This document shows, piece after piece, positions 1-5,939 of a stretch of 6,480 bases of DNA. The stretch covers positions 1 to 6,480 of the forward strand of contig CAYXZO010000099.1 in assembly GCA_964469505.1 (NCBI GenBank), written 5' to 3'. This stretch comes from CAYXZO01 sp964469505 (lineage in GTDB: Bacteria; Fidelibacterota; UBA8477; JABMPR01). Within the stretch, counting starts at the first letter, position 1; each line of letters begins with the position of its first letter. Position numbers and translations under genes: made by a program. A model generated the notes under the pieces. That model was not told where the DNA came from and did no database searches. It saw only the letters and a list, made by a program, of their open reading frames with translations.

Positions 1-20
1 GATGAAGTAAGTTCAGACAT

Positions 21-1358
21 ATGGCTGATCTAGTATCCTTGGTTAGAAATGCTGGCGTAGTGGGTGCCGGTGGGGCAGGCTTCCCCACCTGGCGGAAAAT
101 ATCTGCACAGGTTGATACGGTGATTGCTAATGGTGCCGAGTGTGAGCCTTTATTCGTAAAAGATCTGACACTTATGCATCATTATGCCGAGGAGATTATT
201 CACGGTCTGCGCCTGGTCAAGGAACAAACCGGTGCCCGCCGGGCCATTTTCGGCATCAAAGGCAAACATCGTGAATTAATAAAACAATTGAAACCACTGC
301 TTAAAGAGCACGGTATCGAACTTTATCTGATGGATGATGTATATCCGGCAGGTGACGAAGTGGAATTAGTGTTCGAAGCCACCGGCCGGCGCATTCCCCC
401 AGGCAAGTTACCACTGGATGTGGGAGTGGTAGTTAACAACGTAGAGAGTCTTTACCACATTCATCGCGCTTCACAGGAAATACCCGTGACTCATTCCATG
501 ATTTGCATAGTGGGAGCCGTCAAGTCACCGGCAGCTTTCTGGGCCCCACTAGGCATGAGTCTGGCCCAGGCGCTTGAAATAGCCGGAGGACCATCAATCG
601 AAGATTTCGCTGTCATTGATGGTGGCGCTATGATGGGGCGGGTGGCGGTGGATTTGGAAACTCCCATTACTAAAACCAGCTCAGGATTCATTGTCCTTCC
701 AGCCGATCATCCTCTGATTTACAAAAAAACACGTCCCCGCCAGGTATATAAGAGAATTGGTAAATCAGCCTGCGATCAATGTTCCGACTGCACGGAACTT
801 TGTCCGCGCTATTTGTTGGGCTTACCCGTTAAACCTCATCTGGCTATGCGGGCCCTGCAATTCACCGGTCCCCAAAACGAAGTGCTCAACAAATGGGCGC
901 TGTTGTGCTCCGCCTGCAATCTCTGTTCTTTGTATTCCTGCCCCGAAAACCTGGACCCCCGGAACATTTGTGTAAGCGCAAAAGAAGAATTAGCCGCTCA
1001 AAATATCCGCTGGGAAATTGAAGAGTTGGCTAATGTCACCCGGGACCCCTCACCGCTGCGTAATTATCGCAAAGTTCCCACCCAGCGTCTATTGCGCAAA
1101 CTTGGGTTACGGGAATACGATCATCAGTCCGTGAATTTCATCGATGAAGTACCAGACCCCCAAAAAGTAGTGGTACCCCTCAAGCAACACATTGGTGAAT
1201 CAAACAGTCCCAAAGTGCGGCCAGAACAACTGGTTACCCAGGGAACTATTTTGGGAGATGTAAATCCAAACGCACTAGGGGCCCCGGTCCATGCCCCCAT
1301 TTCGGGATTGATAACCAAAGTCACGGACCAGTCTGTGACAATTGAGCAAGTAGTTTAA
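21..1358 (+). CDS. pduS: PduS-like RnfC-family flavin/iron-sulfur oxidoreductase of a bacterial microcompartment
   Basis: Soluble RnfC-like electron-transfer protein. Characterised PduS is an NADH-dependent cob(II)alamin reductase with FMN and two [4Fe-4S] clusters, working in or at the metabolosome. Seen here: a Gly-rich GAGGAGFP loop (residues 15-22) and NGAECEP (37-43), both typical of the RnfC/Nqo1 nucleotide and flavin fold; YPAGDE (109-114); an SLBB-like segment near 160-190; two ferredoxin-type clusters, C251/C254/C257/C261 and C296/C299/C302/C307; and a C-terminal barrel-sandwich segment (about 385-445). Its 445 residues match the roughly 450 of PduS, so it is full length. No strong Shine-Dalgarno site precedes the ATG, so it may be coupled to an upstream gene; stops at 3-5, 8-10 or 31-33 could end that gene. 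The next gene encodes its usual partner, PduT. Without diol dehydratase genes in view, its acceptor may not be cobalamin; in other BMC types PduS homologues are general redox partners. Confidence 0.93.
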   Translation: MADLVSLVRNAGVVGAGGAGFPTWRKISAQVDTVIANGAECEPLFVKDLTLMHHYAEEIIHGLRLVKEQTGARRAIFGIKGKHRELIKQLKPLLKEHGIELYLMDDVYPAGDEVELVFEATGRRIPPGKLPLDVGVVVNNVESLYHIHRASQEIPVTHSMICIVGAVKSPAAFWAPLGMSLAQALEIAGGPSIEDFAVIDGGAMMGRVAVDLETPITKTSSGFIVLPADHPLIYKKTRPRQVYKRIGKSACDQCSDCTELCPRYLLGLPVKPHLAMRALQFTGPQNEVLNKWALLCSACNLCSLYSCPENLDPRNICVSAKEELAAQNIRWEIEELANVTRDPSPLRNYRKVPTQRLLRKLGLREYDHQSVNFIDEVPDPQKVVVPLKQHIGESNSPKVRPEQLVTQGTILGDVNPNALGAPVHAPISGLITKVTDQSVTIEQVV

Positions 1359-1360
1359 AA

Positions 1361-1365
1361 AAGGA
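1361..1365 (+). promoter_or_regulatory. Shine-Dalgarno site that decides the pduT start
   Basis: AAGGA at 1361-1365 lies 8 bases before the ATG at 1374. The in-frame ATG at 1365 overlaps this site and has no usable site of its own, so 1374 is the better start. PduT homologues also begin only a few residues before the conserved AIG..E segment. Confidence 0.7.
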
Positions 1366-1373
1366 TGGGCGCA

Positions 1374-1925
1374 ATGCCGTTACACGCCATTGGTTGTCTG
1401 GAAGTCACCAGCATCGCAAAAGGTTTTGAGATCGCCGATGCCATGGTCAAGGCGGCGCAAGTGGAGATTCTTATCAATCGATCCATCTGCCCCGGTAAAT
1501 ACATGATTTTAGTAAGCGGAGAAACCGACGCTGTCCGTTCCAGCCTGGCGGCCGGAGAGACCGTGGCCGGGGATACCGAGATAGATCAATTTTTAATCCC
1601 CAACGTGCACCCCCAGGTTTTCCCAGCCATCACCGGTACCCAGGAGCTACCTCCTCTCCAGGCCTTGGGGATCATCGAAACCTTTTCGGTAGCCTCCCTT
1701 ATAGAAGCGGCCGATGCCGCCGTTAAAGCCGCCGAAGTGACCCTTTTACAACTCCATCTGGCAATGGCCATCGGAGGCAAAGCTTATTGCACCTTGACTG
1801 GCGATGTGGCGGCGGTGGAAGCGGCCGTAGCCGCTGGGGTGGAAACCATCCGCCAAAAAGGTTTACTCGTAGAGAAAGTAGTCATCCCCCAACCCGACCC
1901 CCAGATTTTCCAAGACCGGCTCTAA
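1374..1925 (+). CDS. pduT: PduT-like tandem BMC-domain shell protein (BMC-T) with Fe-S pore cysteine
   Basis: Trimeric shell protein with two fused BMC domains, roughly residues 4-90 and 97-180; the second opens with the GIIET segment. It forms pseudohexameric facets of a metabolosome. In characterised PduT, Cys38 of each of three subunits points into the central pore and holds one [4Fe-4S] cluster. Here the matching residue is C39 in RSICPGKYM (36-44), so cluster binding is expected. The motifs LIPNVHP (74-80), AIGGKAY (132-138) and the ending VIPQPDP (170-176) also fit PduT, and 183 residues equals the family length. It follows pduS after 15 bases and is clearly co-transcribed. Known PduS binds PduT, so the two probably carry electrons across the shell. 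The gap after this gene suggests that the visible BMC operon ends here, although no obvious terminator is seen. Confidence 0.95.
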   Translation: MPLHAIGCLEVTSIAKGFEIADAMVKAAQVEILINRSICPGKYMILVSGETDAVRSSLAAGETVAGDTEIDQFLIPNVHPQVFPAITGTQELPPLQALGIIETFSVASLIEAADAAVKAAEVTLLQLHLAMAIGGKAYCTLTGDVAAVEAAVAAGVETIRQKGLLVEKVVIPQPDPQIFQDRL

Positions 1926-1990
1926 GAGCCTAACTACCCTCAGCTCTAACCACATCCTGCCCAGACAAACCACCATTAGGAGGGCTGCTG

Positions 1991-2006
1991 CCGCTGCAAC
2001 CAGCGG
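1991..2006 (+). other. short GC-rich hairpin
   Basis: CCGCTG, a CAAC tetraloop and CAGCGG form a perfect 6-bp stem. No U-tract follows, so it is not a standard intrinsic terminator. Its 3' arm overlaps a GGAAGG ribosome-site-like stretch at 2005-2010. It could be a 3' mRNA-stabilising stem or a chance structure. Confidence 0.3.
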
Positions 2007-2015
2007 AAGGAAAAC

Positions 2016-2044
2016 TTGAATTTGATTGTTAAATATATTAACAT
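2016..2044 (+). promoter_or_regulatory. nagB: possible promoter upstream of nagB
   Basis: TTGAAT (2016-2021) and TAACAT (2039-2044), 17 bases apart, are weak matches to sigma-70-type -35 and -10 boxes, 4 of 6 each. They lie in the A+T-rich part of the gap, about 90 bases before nagB. Such matches arise easily by chance in A+T-rich DNA. The case rests mainly on position and on the inverted repeat filling the spacer. Confidence 0.25.
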
Positions 2045-2120
2045 ACTCCAGATGCCAAATATTGAAAAATCGAGCTTTAGCTCCTTTGTCAAACAAAAAT
2101 TCAGTAAAAAATTCAAGTAA
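2016..2120 (+). CDS. doubtful 34-codon small ORF before nagB
   Basis: A TTG at 2016 sits 5 bases after GGAAGG (2005-2010) and opens a frame of 34 codons ending with TAA at 2118-2120, just before the nagB Shine-Dalgarno site. An internal ATG is at 2052. The predicted peptide begins with a short hydrophobic stretch (LNLIVKYINILQM) and ends very basic (KQKFSKKFK). Its codons are far more A+T-rich than those of the neighbours and I recognise no family. It could be a leader peptide or a chance reading of non-coding DNA, which I think likelier. It competes with the promoter reading of the same bases. Confidence 0.15.
   Translation: MNLIVKYINILQMPNIEKSSFSSFVKQKFSKKFK
2027..2043. promoter_or_regulatory. 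perfect inverted repeat, candidate operator
   Basis: TGTTAA (2027-2032) and TTAACA (2038-2043) are exact reverse complements around ATATA. The 17-bp site falls between and overlaps the possible promoter boxes, a usual place for a repressor site. The regulator is unknown; no regulator gene is in the window. Confidence 0.3.
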
Positions 2121-2121
2121 T

Positions 2122-2127
2122 AGGAGG
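2122..2127 (+). promoter_or_regulatory. nagB: strong Shine-Dalgarno site for nagB
   Basis: AGGAGG with a 5-base spacer to the ATG at 2133. It is the strongest functional ribosome site in the window and fixes the nagB start. Confidence 0.8.
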
Positions 2128-2132
2128 TCGAC

Positions 2133-2939
2133 ATGGAAGTAATCATCACCAAAGACTACGACCAGATGAGCGAACTGGCGGCCCGCATGATCGCCGATCA
2201 AATTTTAGCCAAACCAAATACCGTGCTTGGCTTAGCTACGGGTAGCACTCCGATCGGGACTTACAAACGGTTGGTGAAGTATTACCAGGACGGGATGTTG
2301 GATTTCTCCAAAGTTATCACCTTTAACTTGGACGAATATGTGGGCCTACCACCAAACCACGAGCAGAGCTACCATTACTTTATGCACCAGCATCTCTTTA
2401 ACCACATCAACGTCAACCCGGAAAACATCCATATCCCCAACGGCATGGCGCGTGACATCGAGGGCTTCTGCCAGTGGTACGAGGATGAAATTAAACGAGC
2501 TGGGGGTATTGACTTGCAGCTGCTGGGGATAGGCGGCGATGGGCACATTGCCTTTAACGAACCGGTTTCTTCCCTGGGGTCCCGTACCAGGCTGAAGACT
2601 CTTACCGAAAAGACCATCAAAGACAACGCCCGCTTTTTTAATTCTCCCGATGAAGTTCCGCGTTACGCCATTACCATGGGAGTAGGTACTATCATGGAAG
2701 CCAAGAAATGCATCTTGCTAGCCAGCGGCGAACAAAAAGCAGATGTCGTGGCAGCTTGTGTAGAGGGTCCCGTAACGGCGATGATAACCGCCAGCGCCTT
2801 GCAGCTTCATCCCCATGCAGTGATCATTGTGGATGAAGCCGCCGCTTCCAAACTCCAGCTCAAAGATTATTATAAGTGGGTATACGAACAGAAAGGGGGA
2901 GTTGCTAAACTCCTGGCTGGAAAAGATCCGTTACGTTAA
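2133..2939 (+). CDS. nagB: glucosamine-6-phosphate deaminase
   Basis: Cytosolic enzyme converting glucosamine 6-phosphate to fructose 6-phosphate and ammonia, the step that feeds amino sugars into glycolysis. Its 268 residues compare with 266 in E. coli NagB, and the match is end to end. Seen: the phosphate-binding GLATGSTPIGTY segment (33-44); NLDEY with catalytic D67 (E. coli D72); GIGGDGHIAFNEP with D136, H138 and E143 (E. coli D141, H143, E148); R167 and K202 in place of phosphate-binding R172 and K208. The allosteric-site residues S146, S147, R153 and K155 (E. coli 151, 152, 158, 160) are kept, so activation by N-acetylglucosamine 6-phosphate is possible. No N- or C-terminal extension resembling a BMC encapsulation peptide is seen. 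It follows pduT by 207 bases and precedes the DUF4954 gene by 27. No nagA or transporter gene is in view, so an amino-sugar pathway is not proven; a related sugar phosphate is an alternative substrate. Confidence 0.95.
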   Translation: MEVIITKDYDQMSELAARMIADQILAKPNTVLGLATGSTPIGTYKRLVKYYQDGMLDFSKVITFNLDEYVGLPPNHEQSYHYFMHQHLFNHINVNPENIHIPNGMARDIEGFCQWYEDEIKRAGGIDLQLLGIGGDGHIAFNEPVSSLGSRTRLKTLTEKTIKDNARFFNSPDEVPRYAITMGVGTIMEAKKCILLASGEQKADVVAACVEGPVTAMITASALQLHPHAVIIVDEAAASKLQLKDYYKWVYEQKGGVAKLLAGKDPLR

Positions 2940-2966
2940 ATCAACCAAGTTTTTCCGGGAGATTAA

Positions 2967-4862
2967 ATGAGTGATTTTGGAAAAATTTTGGAAAGCTTCC
3001 TCCGAACCTCTCCTGTACAAAACTTTGCCAAGTCCTACCACTCTCGCCAGGATCAACCCTTTTTCGATTACCAGTACCGGCAGTTAACTGCTGACGAGAT
3101 CTCCCAACTCCAAGCTCAGGGATGCACAGCAACCAACTGGCAGGAGGTCTGGATTACGGATGAAGTGGACCTGAAACAGCTGCGTAATACCCACTTTATC
3201 GGCATTTGTCGTTTGGCTTCTCCGACCAAAGACGCCTCCCCAGCCGACAGTAAAATTCCCCCAGGGTTTAACCAGGTCACTCTACAGAACTGTGAAATAG
3301 CTGCCAGTTGCCGTCTTCATCAAGTGACGTTATTGGCAGACACCCTCGTGGCGGAAGGGGTTGGCCTACTGGGCGTAGGTAGGTGCACCCGGGAATCGAC
3401 GGAATATCCTTTCGGTAACGGCTTGACTCTCCCCCTGGGAATTGAGACCGGGGGCCGTGATGTGCAAGTTTTCGCTGAAATCAACCTCACCCTGGCTGAG
3501 CAATTGGCCAGAACTGGGGGCGGTGCATCCATTCATCAGCTTTACCGCGATTTTTTGGATCGCTATCTCAAAGAGCTCCAAGACTTACCAAACTTCATCG
3601 GCGCTTACAGCACCGTAATGCAAACACCGGTACTGGAAAACGTTTACTTGGGACCGGGGACCCTGATAGACAACGCCGCTTACGTTCGCAACGCTACCCT
3701 TGTAGGAGATCAACAGGAACCGGTCAAAATCACCGACGGAGCCGGGGTCATTGATTCCCTGCTGCAGTGGGGCTGCGAAGTCACCACCTTCGGACTGGTT
3801 GACCGTGCGGTAATGACCGAACACAGTCATGTGGAGCGACATGGCAAGTTGACCGATTCGCTACTGGGTCCCAATTCCGGCGTAGCGGAAGGAGAAGTTA
3901 CGGCGGCCCTGGTAGGACCTTTTGTGGGATTTCACCACCAGTCGTTACTCATCGCCGCGTTCTGGCCCGAAGGCAAGGGTAATGTGGGATACGGAGCCAA
4001 TGTCGGTTCCAATCACACAGCCAAAGCCCCTGATCAGGAAATCTGGCCTGGCGAAGGCACCTTTTTCGGTCTGGGGTGTAACATCAAATTCCCTGCTGAC
4101 TACACCGAATCTCCTTATTCCATTATCGCCACGGGTGTGACCACTCTCCCACAGAAGGTGAGTATGCCCTTTTCTTTGATCAACACTCCCAGCCGTACCT
4201 TCCCTGATGTGTCCCCAGCTTACAACGAAATCTTTCCGGGTTGGGTACTGGCCAACAACTTGTACATGCTACGACGCAACGAAGGCAAGTATCGCAAGCG
4301 TAATCTCGCCCGCCGGAGCCGCTTCACTTTCGAAATTCTGCGACCCGCCATCATCGAGAAAATGCAGCGGGCTCGCTCCGCCCTAGCAGCTATCAAGGAC
4401 GTAAAGGACTACTACACCAACCGGGACATTCCGGCCCTGGGCAAAAATGTACTGCTGGAAGAACAACGCCTGACGGGAATCAGAACATACGATTATTTCA
4501 TGCGCTACTATGCTCTCAGAGGACTACAGCGCGAACTGGAAGCCGGGCGTGATTTCGATCAACTGATGACTCAACCGCCACACAGTATGCGCTGGAAGCA
4601 GGAACGGGAAATTTTGTTGTCGGCCTACCCCACTCCCCATCCCGTGGAACTGCTGGAGGCTCTGAGTATCATGCTCACCGAAACCGCCCAGAAAGTGGAA
4701 CAGTCCAAGGCCAAAGACGACCGTCGGGGAGCACGGATCATACCTGACTATCAGGAAGTTCATCCGGCCGCCAGTGAAGACGGCTTCGTCCAGGAAACTT
4801 GGCGTTGGACCAAAGTAGAGCTGGAAAAGCTGAAAAAACTGAAAGAACGTTTTCGGGGCTGA
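2967..4862 (+). CDS. DUF4954 family protein (left-handed beta-helix, hexapeptide-like), function unknown
   Basis: Large protein of 631 residues, close to the roughly 650 usual for DUF4954. The N-terminal part has the family's opening pattern (YRQLTADEISQLQAQGC, 37-53), followed by a long stretch of short beta-turn units such as NVYLGPGTLIDNAAYVRNATLVGD (about 225-248), as in hexapeptide transferases of the GlmU/LpxD fold. A dense conserved core is visible at TEHSH (284-288), GPFVGFHHQSLLIAAFWPEGKGNVGYGANVGSNH (317-350) and a Cys at 371; these histidines could bind metal or substrate. The C-terminal third (about 440-631) is charged and helical, ending Lys/Glu-rich. No signal peptide or membrane segment is seen, so it is probably cytosolic. 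GGGAG (2957-2961) lies 5 bases before the ATG. Only 27 bases separate it from nagB, so they are an operon, and a role with sugar phosphates or sugar nucleotides is a reasonable guess, not shown. Confidence 0.85.
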   Translation: MSDFGKILESFLRTSPVQNFAKSYHSRQDQPFFDYQYRQLTADEISQLQAQGCTATNWQEVWITDEVDLKQLRNTHFIGICRLASPTKDASPADSKIPPGFNQVTLQNCEIAASCRLHQVTLLADTLVAEGVGLLGVGRCTRESTEYPFGNGLTLPLGIETGGRDVQVFAEINLTLAEQLARTGGGASIHQLYRDFLDRYLKELQDLPNFIGAYSTVMQTPVLENVYLGPGTLIDNAAYVRNATLVGDQQEPVKITDGAGVIDSLLQWGCEVTTFGLVDRAVMTEHSHVERHGKLTDSLLGPNSGVAEGEVTAALVGPFVGFHHQSLLIAAFWPEGKGNVGYGANVGSNHTAKAPDQEIWPGEGTFFGLGCNIKFPADYTESPYSIIATGVTTLPQKVSMPFSLINTPSRTFPDVSPAYNEIFPGWVLANNLYMLRRNEGKYRKRNLARRSRFTFEILRPAIIEKMQRARSALAAIKDVKDYYTNRDIPALGKNVLLEEQRLTGIRTYDYFMRYYALRGLQRELEAGRDFDQLMTQPPHSMRWKQEREILLSAYPTPHPVELLEALSIMLTETAQKVEQSKAKDDRRGARIIPDYQEVHPAASEDGFVQETWRWTKVELEKLKKLKERFRG

Positions 4863-4908
4863 AAGCTACTTTTTTTCTAGCCGACTCCTTTTTACCCCCA
4901 CTATCTCC

Positions 4909-4947
4909 ACAGCCTCTCCAAAATATGCACTAGGAGAGGCTGTTTTT
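4909..4947 (+). terminator. strong rho-independent terminator after the DUF4954 gene
   Basis: ACAGCCTCTCC (4909-4919) and GGAGAGGCTGT (4933-4943) form a perfect 11-bp stem around a 13-base loop, running into TTTTT (4943-4947). The stem starts 47 bases after the DUF4954 stop codon. There is no matching A-run upstream, so it acts on + strand transcripts only. It separates the nagB-DUF4954 unit from the next pair. The rest of the 174-base gap holds the CAGACCA repeats and no clear promoter boxes. Confidence 0.9.
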
Positions 4948-4979
4948 ATCCTGGCTATTTCACCAACGACTTCCTTACC

Positions 4980-5038
4980 CAGACCAGCCGGAATTTTTTC
5001 TATGGTCTGCAACCTCTAAGGCCAATATTTCAGACCAT
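4980..5038. repeat. three copies of CAGACCA in alternating orientation, the last over a start codon
   Basis: CAGACCA at 4980-4986, its reverse complement TGGTCTG at 5003-5009, and CAGACCA again at 5031-5037. Copy 1 can pair with copy 2 (7 bp, 16-base loop). Alternatively copy 2, as ATGGTCTG at 5002-5009, can pair with CAGACCAT at 5031-5038 (8 bp, 21-base loop), which covers the AT of the ATG at 5037. The two pairings exclude each other. It may be a translational switch or a three-part protein-binding site; chance is possible. Confidence 0.4.
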
Positions 5039-5939
5039 GCAAGGGACCTGGCAGATCGTAGAGTGCAGTTCGCTAACACCCCATCCATTATTCAGCGCTT
5101 TAAGGGAAAAAGCCTCTTTAACGGCCGGTTCTCGGACGTTAATCGCCTGGGAAACCTCGGAAGCCCTCTGGCTGGTGGCAGGGGCTCCAAGCGAGTCTCT
5201 GCTACCGGCCTTTATCTTCAGCTCGGACGCCTCCCTTCTAGAAGTTCTGAAAGCCGTGGCTGATTACTATGCTCCTATGAACCTGGTACAACAGAGCCTA
5301 TGGCTCCAGATTTCCAGGGAAGCGAAATGGCCTCAGGCTAAAAGGGTGCAAGAGCTTTTACCAATACTTGGTTATCCCTCCCGGAAAGAGTTTTTATTAG
5401 ACCTGGATTTCTTAGCCACAGCCCCACCAGAATTGCATCAGTGGGTCGTTGATAAAAAATGCAGTCTAAAGCAAATTCGTATCTTGAGGAATTTCGGCCA
5501 TAGTGCGCTGGTTGCCTGGTGGCTCGACGAATATGCACCGACCCAAAATATTCTGTTGACCATTATAAACAGTTTACAGGAAATCCAACTCCGGGAAAAA
5601 ACATCGCTTGTCGAAATTTTGTCTTCAGTAAGCCTGCCAGCTGAACCCGGCAAAGGAATACCACCAGCTACCCGCGATTCCTGGCAAAAGATTCTGGAAC
5701 AAGTCGAAAAGCTGCGCTACCCGGTTCTCACCAGTCTGCGCCGGAAAATGCAGCAACTTATTCAACGGACTGAGTTACCAACGAGTGTCAAGGTCGAGTT
5801 TGACCCCGATTTCGAAGCTCCTTACCTAACCTTCCACCTCGAAGCCGAGAATTTTGAGGAGCTTCAAAAACTATTGAAAACCCTAAATTCCACCAAAGTG
5901 CAACAGCTATTCAAAGCTTACCAGGAACCGGCTGAATGA
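5037..5939 (+). CDS. ParB-like protein of unknown function, coupled to an SPL-like gene
   Basis: 300-residue cytosolic protein with no signal peptide or membrane segment. I do not firmly recognise it. Residues about 10-75 loosely resemble the N-terminal ParB/sulfiredoxin fold but lack an evident GERR motif. Residues 84-155 read like the helical ParB/KorB DNA-binding region: a possible helix-turn-helix around 100-122, then DFLATAPPELHQWVVDKKCSLKQIRILRNF (124-153), which recalls the ParB pattern of a leucine-rich helix, 'lp.e....i..g.ls...ar.L'. The C-terminal part has a helical segment (212-246) and a VKVEFDPDFEAPYLTFHLEA strand region (251-270). The ATG at 5037 is the only ATG near the start of the frame, with a poor, distant Shine-Dalgarno match (TAAGG, 5017-5021), and it sits in a repeat arm. 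Its stop overlaps the next start as ATGA, so the two are translated together and probably act together. The ParB assignment is tentative; the gene itself is sound. Confidence 0.75.
   Translation: MQGTWQIVECSSLTPHPLFSALREKASLTAGSRTLIAWETSEALWLVAGAPSESLLPAFIFSSDASLLEVLKAVADYYAPMNLVQQSLWLQISREAKWPQAKRVQELLPILGYPSRKEFLLDLDFLATAPPELHQWVVDKKCSLKQIRILRNFGHSALVAWWLDEYAPTQNILLTIINSLQEIQLREKTSLVEILSSVSLPAEPGKGIPPATRDSWQKILEQVEKLRYPVLTSLRRKMQQLIQRTELPTSVKVEFDPDFEAPYLTFHLEAENFEELQKLLKTLNSTKVQQLFKAYQEPAE

Larger units (their letters stand above)
1926..2132. other. 207-base A+T-rich intergenic gap between the BMC genes and nagB
   Basis: This gap separates tightly packed genes. Its first part is ordinary in composition and holds an AGGAGG site (1978-1983) with no ATG, GTG or TTG at a usable distance. 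Next is a GC hairpin (1991-2006). From about 2011 it is very A+T-rich, with a perfect inverted repeat (2027-2043) and a small imperfect direct repeat (AAAAATTCAGTAA at 2095-2107; AAAAATTCAAGTAA at 2107-2120). No U-run terminator follows pduT. It most likely holds the nagB promoter and 5' leader, but read-through from pduT cannot be excluded. Confidence 0.6.

Noticed and set aside
1925..1947. AGAGC/GCTCT pairing just after pduT as a terminator
   Set aside because: Only 5 bp with a 13-base loop and no U-tract; too weak to call.
1978..1996. Perfect AGGAGG site suggesting a gene start near 1990
   Set aside because: No ATG, GTG or TTG falls at a usable distance; only CTG codons opening a frame of about 15 codons, which stops at 2030-2032.
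2072..2083. GAGC-TTTA-GCTC hairpin before nagB as an attenuator
   Set aside because: The stem has only 4 bp and lacks a following U-run; probably chance.
2133..2200. N-terminal encapsulation peptide on NagB that would place it inside the BMC
   Set aside because: The N-terminus aligns with ordinary NagB from the first residues, with no extra amphipathic helix or linker.
1863..2201. 112-codon minus-strand ORF with hydrophobic segments across the pduT-nagB gap
   Set aside because: It overlaps both the end of pduT and the start of nagB, which are strongly supported, and its product resembles no family I know.
3320..3842. Several 70-85 codon minus-strand ORFs inside the DUF4954 gene
   Set aside because: They lie antisense within a long, well-supported coding frame and look like shadows of its codon pattern.
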